A stretch of DNA of 64,000 nt from positions 1,116,001-1,180,000 of the forward strand of contig NZ_JBDPLH010000001.1 in assembly GCF_040187885.1 (NCBI RefSeq), read 5' to 3'. This DNA comes from Roseateles_E cavernae (lineage in GTDB: Bacteria; Pseudomonadota; Gammaproteobacteria; Burkholderiales; Burkholderiaceae_C). Below the pieces are notes generated by a model. It searched no databases. It saw only the letters and a list, made by a program, of their open reading frames with translations, and had not been told where the DNA came from. This document shows, piece after piece, positions 42,900 to 51,787 of this stretch (within the stretch, counting starts at the first letter, position 1; the number at the start of each line of letters is the position of its first letter). The position numbers were made by a program, and so were the translations under genes.

Positions 42900-45623
42900 C
42901 TAGGCGGCCTCGCCCACCGCGTTCCAGCCCCCGGCCAGCGCCTCGAACGCGGCCGCCGGCAGCGGCCGGCTGAACAGATAGCCCTGGAAGGCATGGCAGC
43001 CCAGCTCGGCCAGCAGCGCGCGCTGGGCCTCGGTCTCGACCCCCTCGGCGATCACCTGCAGGCCCAGGCTGTCGCCCAGCTGGATCACGGTGCGGGCGAT
43101 CGCGCGGGCGTTCGGCTCGTCGATCAGGTCGCGCACAAAGCTCTGGTCTATCTTCAGCTGGTTCAGGGGCAAGCGCTTCAGATAGGCCAGCGAGGAATAG
43201 CCGGTGCCGAAATCGTCCAGCGAGACCGCCAGGCCGAGCCGGCGCAGCTCGTTCATCAGCACGATCACGGCCTCGACATCGTTGACCAGGGCGCTCTCGG
43301 TCAGCTCGATCTTGAGCCGCTCGGTCGGCGCGCCGCTGCGCGCCAGCAGCTGCTGCATCAGGCCCAGAAAGCCTTTCTGGCGGAACTGGTGGGCGCTGAC
43401 ATTGACGGCCAGGCTGAGCCCGGCCAGGGCCGGCTGCGCGGCCCAGGCGGCGAGCCGGGCGCAGGCCTGCTGCATCACCCACTCGCCCAGCGGGCCGATC
43501 AGGCCGGTCTGCTCGGCCAGCGGGATGAAGACGGCCGGCGAGACATGGCCACGCACCGGATGGCGCCAGCGCAGCAGGGTCTCGGCGCCCAGCAGAGCGC
43601 CGTCGCGGCCGACCTGGGCCTGGTAGTGCAGCTCCAGCTGTTCCAGCGGCAAGGCCTCGCGCAGATCGGCCTCCAGCGCGGCGCGCTCGGCCAGCGCCGC
43701 CTGGGTCAGCGGGTCGAAGAAGCACAGCTGGTTGCGCCCGGCCGCCTTGGCCTGGTACATCGCATGGTCGGCATGCTTGAGCAGGTCCTCGCTGCTGGCG
43801 TCGCCGGCGCCCCAGATCACGATGCCTATGCTGGGCGTGCTGTGGTGCAGATGCTCGTCCAGCTGGTAGGGCTGGCCCAGCACGCGCAGCAGCTTCTCGG
43901 CGGCCGCCTCGGCATGCAGGGCGGCGATGCCGGCGTCCGCGCCGAGGTCCTGCAGCAGCACGACGAACTCGTCGCCGCCCCAGCGTGCCACCGAATCCTG
44001 CGCGCGCAGCGCGGCCTGCAGGCGCTGGGCGATGCTTGTCAGCAGGCGGTCGCCCATGCCGTGGCCCAGGGTGTCGTTGAGCGACTTGAAGTTGTCGATG
44101 TCGATGAAGAGCACTGCGCCATGCCGGCCGCTGCGCTGGCTGGCGGCCAGGCTCTGCGCCAGCCGGTCCAGCAGCAGGCGGCGATTCGGCAGGGCGGTCA
44201 GCGGGTCGTAGAAGGCCAGCCGTTCGATCGCGGCCTCGGCGCGCCTGCGCTCGGAGATGTCGCGGGCCAGGCCGATGAACAGGGTCTGGCCGCGACGCTC
44301 GATGCGCGAGACGGCCAGGCTCATCGGGAACACCTCGCCGCTCTTGCGGCGGCCATCGACATCGCGGCCCTGGCCGATCACGCGCGCCGGACCGCCGGCC
44401 AGATAGCGCTGCAGATAGTCGTCGTGCCGGCCGCTGTCGGGCGCGGGCATCAGCAGGCTGATATTGCGGCCAATGGCCTCCGCCGCCGGATAGCCGAAGA
44501 TGCGCTCCGCCGCCGGGTTGAAGGAGGCGATCTGCCCGGCGCTGTCTATCGTGATCACCGCGTCCACCATATGGTCGAGGATGGCCTGGGTGTGCTGGGC
44601 CTGCTCCTGCAGCTTGAAGGCGGCCTGCTGAGCCGTCGCGAAGATCAGGCGCTGGCGGCGCTGCCACAGCAGCAGCGCCGCCGCCATGCCCAGCGACAGC
44701 AGGCCGCCGATCAGCAGCACCGCATGGAGCTGGCGCCGCCAGGGCGCCTCGATGCCTTGCAGAGCCCGCCCGACGGCCACCAGCAGGCCGGCATCGGTGC
44801 GCAAGCCGGCCGGGCTGACATGGCGGGCGGCGGCCAGGCGCTCGTCCTGGCTGATCTGGGCGCGCATGCGGTGCAGGCTGGCGTTCTGGCCGCTGGCCAG
44901 ATGGCGGGCCAGGATGGAGTCCGGCATGGCCAGCAGATTGCGGCCGATCCAGCGCTCATCGGGCGGTGTCATGCTGAACAGCAGGCCGCCGGTATGGGCC
45001 AGCGCGCTCCAGGTGTCGGGCGAGGGCTGGGCGGTCTCCAGCACCAGGCGGAAGTAGTCCGGGTCCAGGCTGGCGGTGACCACGCCCTCGAAGCGGCCCT
45101 GGGCATCGAACAGGGCCCGCGCCAGGGTCAGCGTGTGCACGCCCATGACGCTGCGAAACGGCGGCGAGACATAGAGCAGCCCGGGGTCGGGCCGCTGTTG
45201 CGGCACGCTGAAGTAGTCGCGCGAGCGCACATCCAGGCCCAGCAGCTGCGGCACCGAGCTGGCTCGCACCCGGCCCTGGGCATCGACCAGCATCAGCACG
45301 CGCACGCCGGGCATGGCGCGTGCCAGGGTCTGCAGCAGCGCGGCGCTGTCCTGCGGCAGCCGCTCGGCGCGCCAGCCCCGGCGCTGCACGGCCACGGTGT
45401 CCAGCGCCGCCTTGATCGCCAGCATCTGCTGCGAGACGATGCCGTCCAGCGTCTGCACCAGCACCTGCAGCTTCTCGCCCTCATGCCGGTGCAGGGCGCT
45501 GCGCTCGGCCTGCAGCCACCAGGCTGCCGCGATCCAGGCCAGGCTGGCGGCGGCGAGCAGGGCCAGCCATTGGCGCAGGAAATGTCTCTCCGGGCGATGG
45601 GGGCTGAGATGGGCGTTGTGCAT
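42900..45623 (-). CDS. Membrane GGDEF/EAL protein with dCache and PAS sensor domains
   Basis: About 907 residues. First helix (about 18-36), an extracellular dCache-type sensor (about 60-290), second helix (about 300-321), PAS domain (about 345-455, IASFNPAAERIFGYPAAEAI), GGDEF domain with intact WGGDEF (about 547-552) and an EAL domain whose signature reads ETL (GAETLLRW) instead of EAL; the other catalytic blocks ELTESAL, DDFGTGYSS, KIDQSFVRD and IAEGVET are intact. Either or both cyclic-di-GMP activities are possible. The ATG at 45623 is chosen; a TTG at 45686 would extend it by 21 residues. Follows rpoN by 85 bp. Confidence 0.92.
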   Translation of the reverse strand: MHNAHLSPHRPERHFLRQWLALLAAASLAWIAAAWWLQAERSALHRHEGEKLQVLVQTLDGIVSQQMLAIKAALDTVAVQRRGWRAERLPQDSAALLQTLARAMPGVRVLMLVDAQGRVRASSVPQLLGLDVRSRDYFSVPQQRPDPGLLYVSPPFRSVMGVHTLTLARALFDAQGRFEGVVTASLDPDYFRLVLETAQPSPDTWSALAHTGGLLFSMTPPDERWIGRNLLAMPDSILARHLASGQNASLHRMRAQISQDERLAAARHVSPAGLRTDAGLLVAVGRALQGIEAPWRRQLHAVLLIGGLLSLGMAAALLLWQRRQRLIFATAQQAAFKLQEQAQHTQAILDHMVDAVITIDSAGQIASFNPAAERIFGYPAAEAIGRNISLLMPAPDSGRHDDYLQRYLAGGPARVIGQGRDVDGRRKSGEVFPMSLAVSRIERRGQTLFIGLARDISERRRAEAAIERLAFYDPLTALPNRRLLLDRLAQSLAASQRSGRHGAVLFIDIDNFKSLNDTLGHGMGDRLLTSIAQRLQAALRAQDSVARWGGDEFVVLLQDLGADAGIAALHAEAAAEKLLRVLGQPYQLDEHLHHSTPSIGIVIWGAGDASSEDLLKHADHAMYQAKAAGRNQLCFFDPLTQAALAERAALEADLREALPLEQLELHYQAQVGRDGALLGAETLLRWRHPVRGHVSPAVFIPLAEQTGLIGPLGEWVMQQACARLAAWAAQPALAGLSLAVNVSAHQFRQKGFLGLMQQLLARSGAPTERLKIELTESALVNDVEAVIVLMNELRRLGLAVSLDDFGTGYSSLAYLKRLPLNQLKIDQSFVRDLIDEPNARAIARTVIQLGDSLGLQVIAEGVETEAQRALLAELGCHAFQGYLFSRPLPAAAFEALAGGWNAVGEAA

Positions 45624-45708
45624 GAGCTGGAGGGCAGGAACGGCACGATAGCCGCTGACCCTCTTGGCGCTCTTGATATGTATCAACAGGCGCAGCGCCT
45701 GTGTCGCC

Positions 45709-47214
45709 TCACATGGCCTTGCGCAGATTCGCCGGCGCGATCTTCAGGGCTTCGCGGTACTTGGCGACGGTGCGGCGGGCGACCTGGATGCCTTGCTCTT
45801 CGAGCATGTTCGACAGCGCGCTGTCGGACAGCGGCTTGGCCGCGTCCTCGGCCGCGACGAACTGCTTGATCAGCGCGCGCACCGCCGTGCTGGAGGCATT
45901 GCCGCCGGCCTCGGTGTTCAGGCCGGAGCCGAAGAAGTACTTGAGCTCGAAGGTGCCGAAGCGGGTCGCCATGTACTTGGCATTCGTCACCCGGGAGATG
46001 GTCGACTCGTGCAGGCCCAGCTCGTCGGCTATTTCTCGGAGCACCAGCGGCTTCATCGCCAGCTCGCCATGGGTGAAGAAACCCTTCTGCCGCTCGACGA
46101 TGGCTTGCGAGACGCGAAGGATGGTGTCGAAGCGCTGCTGGATGTTCTTGATGAACCAGCGCGCTTCCTGCAGTTGGGCGCCCAGCGGCGAGTTGCTGAC
46201 GCCGCCGCGGGTGGCACGCAGCGCCTGGGCATAGAGCTCGTTGATGCGCAGCTTGGGTGCGACCTCGGGGTTCAGCATCACGCGGAACTCGCGGCCGACC
46301 TTGTGAACGATCACGTCCGGGATCACTGCCTGGGCCTGGCCGCGCGCGAACTGGCGGCCCGGCTTGGGCTCGAGGCTGGTGATCAGGGCCTGGGCTTCAC
46401 GCAGCAAGGCCTCGTCGGCGCCGGTCAGCGCCATCAGCTTCTTCAGATCGCGCCTGGCCAGCAGCTCCAGATGCTGCTTGCACACCAGGATGGCCACCAC
46501 CTGGGCCTCGCTGCGCGGCCGTGCGCGCAGCTGCAGGATCAGGCATTCGGGCAGGTCGCGGGCACCGACGCCCAGCGGCTCGAGGCTTTGCAACCACTTG
46601 AGCGCGCAGCGCAGCCGGTCCAGCAACTCGTCGCGCGCCTCGGCATCCGAATCGCCGGCGAGGGATTCGACCAGCTCTTCGAGGCTGTCCTCCAGATAGC
46701 CGTCCTCGTTGAGCGACTCGATCAGCACATAGAGCGCGGCGCGGTCCTCGGGGCTCAGCATCATGCCCGCGAGCTGCTGGTTCAGGTGCTCCTGCAGGCT
46801 CAGGCCCGGCGAGTCCTGCTCGGGGCGCTCGCCGTCTTCGTCGCCGCTGCCGGAGCCGCTGTTGCTCGGCAGCTCGCGGATGCCGTCGAAGTCATCGCGC
46901 TCGGTGCCGTTCTCCCAGTCCTCGCGCTCGGTGGCGCCGAAGTCCTCGGCCTGGATCTCGGGCGTGGTCTCGGGCTCGCCGGCGCCGCTGTCGGCACCGA
47001 TCTCGTCCTGGGCCTTGCGGATTTCGGGCAGCTCGGCCGCGGCCGGTGCGTCGGGGGATTCCTCTTCGGTTTCGAGCAGCGGATTCTGGGCCAGCATCTG
47101 CTCGACTTCCTGGTTCAGCTCCAGCGTCGACAGCTGCAGCAGGCGGATCGATTGCTGCAGCTGGGGGGTGAGCGCCAGATGCTGGCTGAGGCGGACCTGT
47201 AAGCTTTGCTTCAT
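45709..47214 (-). CDS. rpoN: RNA polymerase sigma-54 factor RpoN
   Basis: 501 residues. Gln-rich activator-binding region I (KQSLQVRLSQHLALTPQLQQ), acidic region II (about 60-150), core-binding domain, helix-turn-helix (LREIADELGLHESTISRVTN) and the C-terminal RpoN box ARRTVAKYRE, which reads the -24 element. Directs transcription of enhancer-dependent promoters. Four bases after lptB; the lptA-lptB-rpoN order is common in proteobacteria. Confidence 0.97.
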   Translation of the reverse strand: MKQSLQVRLSQHLALTPQLQQSIRLLQLSTLELNQEVEQMLAQNPLLETEEESPDAPAAAELPEIRKAQDEIGADSGAGEPETTPEIQAEDFGATEREDWENGTERDDFDGIRELPSNSGSGSGDEDGERPEQDSPGLSLQEHLNQQLAGMMLSPEDRAALYVLIESLNEDGYLEDSLEELVESLAGDSDAEARDELLDRLRCALKWLQSLEPLGVGARDLPECLILQLRARPRSEAQVVAILVCKQHLELLARRDLKKLMALTGADEALLREAQALITSLEPKPGRQFARGQAQAVIPDVIVHKVGREFRVMLNPEVAPKLRINELYAQALRATRGGVSNSPLGAQLQEARWFIKNIQQRFDTILRVSQAIVERQKGFFTHGELAMKPLVLREIADELGLHESTISRVTNAKYMATRFGTFELKYFFGSGLNTEAGGNASSTAVRALIKQFVAAEDAAKPLSDSALSNMLEEQGIQVARRTVAKYREALKIAPANLRKAM

Positions 47215-47218
47215 GGGC

Positions 47219-47992
47219 TTACATTCGGAAATGTTCGCCCAGATAGACCTTGCGCACGTCGGCGTTGTCGACGATCTCGTGCGGTGTGCCCTCGGCCAGC
47301 ACCGTGCCCTCGCTGATGATGTAGGCGCGATCGCAGATGCCCAGGGTCTCGCGCACATTGTGGTCGGTGATCAGCACACCGATGCCGCGGCTCTTCAGGA
47401 AGCGGATGATGCGCTGGATCTCCAGCACCGCGATCGGGTCGACGCCGGCGAAGGGTTCGTCCAGCAGGATGAAGCGCGGCTGGGTGGCCAGCGCACGGGC
47501 GATCTCGACACGGCGGCGCTCGCCGCCGGAGAGCGCCGGCGCCGGGCTGTCGCGCAGCTTCTCGATGCTCAGCTCGTCCAGCAACTTTTCGAGCGCCTCG
47601 TTGATGCGGGCGCTCGACCAGGCGCGGCCGTTCTCGTCCTGCTGCAACTCCAGCACCGCGCGGATGTTTTCCTCGACCGTCAGCTTGCGGAAGATCGAGG
47701 CTTCCTGCGGCAGATAGGACAGGCCCAGGCGCGAGCGCTGGTGGATGGGCAGGCGCTGCACGGCCTGGCCGTCGATGCGGATCTCGCCGGCATCGGCGCG
47801 CACCAGGCCGACGATCATGTAGAAGCTGGTGGTCTTGCCGGCGCCGTTGGGGCCCAGCAGGCCAACCACCTCGCCGCTGTGCACATCGAGATGGACGTTC
47901 TTGACCACCTTGCGCACGCCATAGCTTTTCTGCAGGCCCTCGGCCTCCAGGCGGCTGACGGCGGCGCTGGGTTCCGGGGCGGCGGCCGTCAT
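47219..47992 (-). CDS. lptB: Lipopolysaccharide export ABC ATPase LptB
   Basis: 257 residues. Motifs: Walker A GPNGAGKTT, Q-loop YLPQEASIFRKLTVEENI, signature LSGGERRRVEIARAL, Walker B ILLDEPFAGVDP and H-loop VLITDHNVRETL; the IFRKLTVEENI and NVRETLGICD stretches are LptB-specific. Energises LPS extraction from the inner membrane with LptFG. Start overlaps the lptA stop by 4 bp. Confidence 0.97.
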   Translation of the reverse strand: MTAAAPEPSAAVSRLEAEGLQKSYGVRKVVKNVHLDVHSGEVVGLLGPNGAGKTTSFYMIVGLVRADAGEIRIDGQAVQRLPIHQRSRLGLSYLPQEASIFRKLTVEENIRAVLELQQDENGRAWSSARINEALEKLLDELSIEKLRDSPAPALSGGERRRVEIARALATQPRFILLDEPFAGVDPIAVLEIQRIIRFLKSRGIGVLITDHNVRETLGICDRAYIISEGTVLAEGTPHEIVDNADVRKVYLGEHFRM

Positions 47993-48615
47993 GAAGGCTT
48001 GCGCGGCTGTTGCAAGCCCGGGCTGGTCTGCAGCGGCAGGGCCGGCTCGGAAGCGGCCGGCTCGGAAGCCGCCGCGCGCGGCATCAGCACCATGCGACCA
48101 CGGCCGGCCGGGTGGGGCGAGGCCTGGCCGCCCTCGATGCTGAAGACCTCGGAACGGTTGTCGTAATGGATCACCGCGCCGACCACCTCGTCGGCCACGG
48201 TGGCGCCGCGCATGCGCCGCACCACGGCATTGCCGACGAAGCGCACGGTGTCGGAGCGGCTGTCGTACTCGACCTGGTCGGCCGAGCCCTCGACTGCCTC
48301 GCCCGGCACATCGCGGGCCTGGCGGAAGGTCACCGGCTTGCCGGTCTCGCCGCTGGCATAGGCCTGCTGGTAGCCGTCGCTGGTCTCGCGTACATCCATG
48401 CGGGCCGCGCGCATCACCATGCTGCCCTTGCTGAGCACGACATTGCCGCTGAACTCGGTGCGCTGCTTGACGAAGTCGACCCCGCCGCGGTCGTAGTCGA
48501 TATTGATCGGCTTGTTGCGGTCGGCCTTTTCGGCCTGCGCGGAGCCCGCCCAGCCGCCGGCGGCCAGCGCCAGGGCAAGCAGCATCGATCGGAGGGGGGC
48601 AGGTCTGTTGTTCAT
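47989..48615 (-). CDS. lptA: Lipopolysaccharide transport periplasmic protein LptA
   Basis: 208 residues. Signal peptide (about 1-29, GSAQAE) and a beta-jellyroll domain with KPINIDYDRGGVDFVKQRTE, FSGNVVLSKGSMVMRAARMD and DQVEYDSRSDTVRFVGNAVV, matching the LptA/OstA family. It forms the periplasmic bridge that carries LPS. Ala/Pro-rich tail. The ATG at 48615 gives a standard signal; one eight codons earlier (48639) is possible. No lptC precedes it, unlike most lpt loci; dsbA is next. Confidence 0.92.
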   Translation of the reverse strand: MNNRPAPLRSMLLALALAAGGWAGSAQAEKADRNKPINIDYDRGGVDFVKQRTEFSGNVVLSKGSMVMRAARMDVRETSDGYQQAYASGETGKPVTFRQARDVPGEAVEGSADQVEYDSRSDTVRFVGNAVVRRMRGATVADEVVGAVIHYDNRSEVFSIEGGQASPHPAGRGRMVLMPRAAASEPAASEPALPLQTSPGLQQPRKPS

Positions 48616-48668
48616 GGCGGCACAGTTCTTGCAGACCATTCTAGCCCCGGATTGGGGCCCGGGCGGGG

Positions 48669-49337
48669 TCAGGCCTTGCCGCTGCGCAGACGCTGGACCA
48701 GGAAGTCGACCGTGGCCAGCGCGCGCTGGCCCGATTCGATCTCGCTGACACGCTGGCCGGCAGAGGCCAGCGCCGGCGAGGTCCAGAAGCGGCCGCCGAC
48801 GCCCAGGGCCGGCACGCCGTCGATGCGGTAGGCCTCGCTGAGCTTCTCGGCCTGGGTGCATTTGGTTTGCACGCCGAAGGAGTTGTAGGCCTGGGTGAAC
48901 TTGTCCGCCTCGATGCCCAGCGGCGTCAGGAACTCGGTCATGGCCTTGACGCTGTCAAGGGCCTTGCCCTCGCGGTGCATCGCGGCAAAGACGCGGGCGC
49001 GCACGTCTTTTTCCTTGCCCAGCGCTTCGAGTGCATAGAACAGGCGCTGGTGCAGCTTCACATTGGCACGGAAAGCCACATGCACATGGCGGAAGCTGAC
49101 GTCGGCGGGCAGTTGCTTGACCCAGTCGGCCACCACCGGCTCGAAGGCATTGCAGTGCGGGCAGCCGTACCAGAAGAATTCCACCACCTCGATCTTGCCC
49201 GGCGTGCCCGGCAGCGGCTGCGCCAGGCGCTGGTAATGCTTGCCCTCTTGCGGGCCGCCCTGGGCCAGACTCAGGCCCGGCACAGCCAGGGCCAGACCGG
49301 ACAAGCCCAGCTGGGCAGAAAAATCACGACGCTTCAT
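48669..49337 (-). CDS. dsbA: Thiol:disulfide interchange protein DsbA
   Basis: 222 residues. Signal peptide (about 1-26; the RR in MKRRDF followed by a hydrophobic stretch could also be read as Tat-like). Thioredoxin-fold active site FFWYGCPHCNAFEP (CPHC), a helical insert and the cis-Pro loop DGVPALGVGGRF. Oxidises cysteines of secreted proteins in the periplasm. In Burkholderiales it commonly sits beside a SPOR-domain gene and argS, as here. Complete. Confidence 0.95.
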   Translation of the reverse strand: MKRRDFSAQLGLSGLALAVPGLSLAQGGPQEGKHYQRLAQPLPGTPGKIEVVEFFWYGCPHCNAFEPVVADWVKQLPADVSFRHVHVAFRANVKLHQRLFYALEALGKEKDVRARVFAAMHREGKALDSVKAMTEFLTPLGIEADKFTQAYNSFGVQTKCTQAEKLSEAYRIDGVPALGVGGRFWTSPALASAGQRVSEIESGQRALATVDFLVQRLRSGKA

Positions 49338-49399
49338 CCTGAAATCCTTTGCGAGGCAGCAGTAACAGATAACGCCTGCATCCTAAGCGAGTTGACTGC

Positions 49400-50059
49400 T
49401 CAGCGCTGGACGCGCACCAGATTCGCCTCGATGCCGGCGGCCTCGACCTTGCGCTGCAGGCCCTCGGCCTCGTCGCGGCCGTCCATCGGTCCGATGCGCA
49501 CGCGGAACACCACGCGGCCCGACTGCTCGCGCTCATAGACCTTGGCGCTGAAGCCCTGCATCGCCAGCTTGGCGCGCTGCTGCTCGGCATCGTCGGAGCG
49601 CGTGTAGGCCCCGGCCTGGACGAAGTAGAGATAGGCATCGGCAGCGGCGGCACTCGCCGCCTTGGCGGGCGCCGTGGCTGGAGTGGTGGCCGGCGCGGTC
49701 GCGACGGGCTTGGTGCTGGCGGCCGGCGCGGCGGCCGCGACCGGCGCGGGGCTGGCGGGCGCGGGTGCAGGCGTCGCGACAGCCGGCGCCGGCACCGGGG
49801 CGGGGCTCAGCACGCCGCTGGCCGCCTTGGCGCCCGGACGGGGGCTCAGCGCGGCATTGGGATCCCAGTTGCGGTTGCGCTCGGCTTCCTGCGCGTCATG
49901 GTCGGCCGTGCGTTGCGGCACCTTGTTGATGAAGGGAATCGGCACCTTGGTGATGTAGAGCGCCACGCCGAGCGCGACGCCCAGCCCCAGCAAGAGCCCG
50001 ACGATCAATCCCAGCACAAATCCACCCCGCTGCTGACGCTGCGCTTGAGCTCGGCTCAT
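49400..50059 (-). CDS. SPOR-domain membrane protein
   Basis: 219 residues. Short basic cytoplasmic start, one helix (about 14-36, VLGLIVGLLLGLGVALGVAL), a long Ala/Pro-rich linker (about 75-140), then a SPOR domain (about 145-219) with YFVQAGAYTRSDDAEQQRAKL and VFRVRIGPMDGRDEA. SPOR domains bind denuded peptidoglycan glycans at the division site; this family member (FtsN-like layout) is standard next to argS in betaproteobacteria. Overlaps argS by 4 bp (ATGA). Confidence 0.9.
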   Translation of the reverse strand: MSRAQAQRQQRGGFVLGLIVGLLLGLGVALGVALYITKVPIPFINKVPQRTADHDAQEAERNRNWDPNAALSPRPGAKAASGVLSPAPVPAPAVATPAPAPASPAPVAAAAPAASTKPVATAPATTPATAPAKAASAAAADAYLYFVQAGAYTRSDDAEQQRAKLAMQGFSAKVYEREQSGRVVFRVRIGPMDGRDEAEGLQRKVEAAGIEANLVRVQR

Positions 50060-51762
50060 GAATTCTCCAGAGTTTCACGTGACATCACTTCCGGCGCGCT
50101 GACGCCCAGCACGGCCAGCGCATTGCGCAGCACCTGGCGGGTGGCGGCCAGCAATGCGGCGCGGGCGCGGGTCAGCTCGGGCGCCTGGTCCAGCACCCGT
50201 TCGGCCGCGTAGTAGCTGTGGAAGGCGCCGGCCAGATCACGCAGATAGAAGGCCACATCGTGCGGCGCCAGGCCCTCGGCCGCGCCGCTGAGCATGCGCG
50301 GATAGTCGGCCAGCTTGAGCATCAGCGCGGCCTCGGTCGGGGCCGTCAGCAGGCTCAGATCGGCAGTGCCGAGCAGGCTCTCGTCGCCGCCGGCGGCCAC
50401 CCAGTTGCGGATGATGGAGCAGATGCGGGCGTGGGCGTACTGCACATAGAACACCGGGTTCTCGTCGTTCTGCTTCAGCGCCAGATCGATGTCGAAGGTG
50501 AACTCGGTGTCGGCCTTGCGGCTGGTCAGGAAGAAGCGCACCGCGTCGCGGCTGGTCCAGTCGATCAGGTCGCGCATGGTCACATAGGAGCCCGCGCGCT
50601 TGGACAGCTTGACTTCCTCGCCGCCGCGCATCACCAGCACCATCTTGTGCAGCACATAGTCGGGGAAGCCCTGCGGAATGCCGACATCGGCGGCCTGCAG
50701 GCCGCCACGCACTCGGGCGATCGTGCCGTGGTGGTCGGTGCCCTGCACATTGATGCACTTGGTGTAGCCGCGCTGGAACTTGTCGATGTGATAGGCCACA
50801 TCGGGCAGGAAGTAGGTATAGCTGCCGTCGGACTTGCGCATCACGCGGTCCTTGTCGTCACCGTAGTCGGTCGTGCGCAGCCACAGCGCGCCGCCGTCCT
50901 CGAAGGTCTTGCCGGAGGCCAGCAGCTTGGCCACCGTGGACTCGACCGCGCCGGTTTGATAGAGGCTGGACTCGAGGAAGTAGTTGTCGAACTTCAGGCC
51001 GAAGGCCTGCAGGTCCAGGTCCTGCTCGTGGCGCAGATAGGCGACGGCGAACTGGCGGATGCTGTCCAGGTCTTCGATGTCGCCGGAGGCGGTGAATTCG
51101 CGGTCATCGGCCTTGACGGTCTTCCTGGCCAGGAAGTCGTCGGCGATGTCCTGGATGTACTCACCGTTGTAGGCCGACTCGGGCCAGCCCGCAGCGCCGG
51201 GCTTCAGGCCCTTGAGGCGGCACTGGGTCGAGTTGGCCAGGGTCGCGATCTGCACGCCGGCGTCGTTGTAATAGAACTCGCGGGTGACGTCCCAGCCCTG
51301 GGTCGCGAACAGGCTGCAGATCGAATCGCCCAGCGCGGCCTGGCGCGCATGGCCCAGGTGCAAGGGGCCGGTCGGGTTGGCCGAGACGAACTCGACCATC
51401 ACATGCTGGCCATTGGCCGGCTGCGCACCGAAACCGGCGCCGGTGCCGAGCACCTCGGCGACGACGGCCTGCTTGGCGGCGGCCTTCAGGCGGATATTGA
51501 TGAAGCCGGGCCCGGCAATCTCCAGTGCGTCCACCCATTGCTGGAAGGCCGGGCGGCGCTGCAGCGCCTCGATCAGGGCTTGCGCCAGCTCACGCGGATT
51601 CTTCTTCAGCGGGCGCGCCAGCTGCATCGCGGCGGTGCAAGCCAGGTCGCCATGGCTGGCCTGCTTGGGGGACTCGAAAGCGGCGGCCAGTTCGGCGCCG
51701 GGGCTCAGTTCTTGGATGGCCTCGCCGAGGGCGGCGAGCAAATCCTGCTTGGCTTGAATCAT
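50056..51762 (-). CDS. argS: Arginyl-tRNA synthetase
   Basis: 568 residues. Class I aminoacyl-tRNA synthetase. N-terminal additional domain (LRKNPRELAQALIEAL-like; visible as KKNPRELAQALIEALQRR), the HIGH motif as HLGHARQAALGD, KMSKS region replaced by the ArgRS-type VKLSKRAGSYVTMRDLID, and the C-terminal DALR anticodon-binding domain (YAHARICSIIRNW, YYAAERVL). The ATG at 51762 was chosen as it fits the usual MIQAKQDL-type start. Start codon lies 25 bp from the start of the divergent kinase gene. Confidence 0.97.
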   Translation of the reverse strand: MIQAKQDLLAALGEAIQELSPGAELAAAFESPKQASHGDLACTAAMQLARPLKKNPRELAQALIEALQRRPAFQQWVDALEIAGPGFINIRLKAAAKQAVVAEVLGTGAGFGAQPANGQHVMVEFVSANPTGPLHLGHARQAALGDSICSLFATQGWDVTREFYYNDAGVQIATLANSTQCRLKGLKPGAAGWPESAYNGEYIQDIADDFLARKTVKADDREFTASGDIEDLDSIRQFAVAYLRHEQDLDLQAFGLKFDNYFLESSLYQTGAVESTVAKLLASGKTFEDGGALWLRTTDYGDDKDRVMRKSDGSYTYFLPDVAYHIDKFQRGYTKCINVQGTDHHGTIARVRGGLQAADVGIPQGFPDYVLHKMVLVMRGGEEVKLSKRAGSYVTMRDLIDWTSRDAVRFFLTSRKADTEFTFDIDLALKQNDENPVFYVQYAHARICSIIRNWVAAGGDESLLGTADLSLLTAPTEAALMLKLADYPRMLSGAAEGLAPHDVAFYLRDLAGAFHSYYAAERVLDQAPELTRARAALLAATRQVLRNALAVLGVSAPEVMSRETLENS

Positions 51763-51787
51763 GGGCGCAATTCTACGGGGCGCGCAT

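Noticed and set aside
42864..45869. Long plus-strand frame opposite the GGDEF/EAL gene
   Set aside because: Gln/His/Arg-rich low-complexity translation, no motif; the minus strand encodes clear domains.
48669..49337. Twin-arginine signal in DsbA (MKRRDF)
   Set aside because: The twin arginine is not followed by the full S/T-RR-x-FLK pattern and DsbA normally folds in the periplasm after Sec/SRP export; left as a note only.
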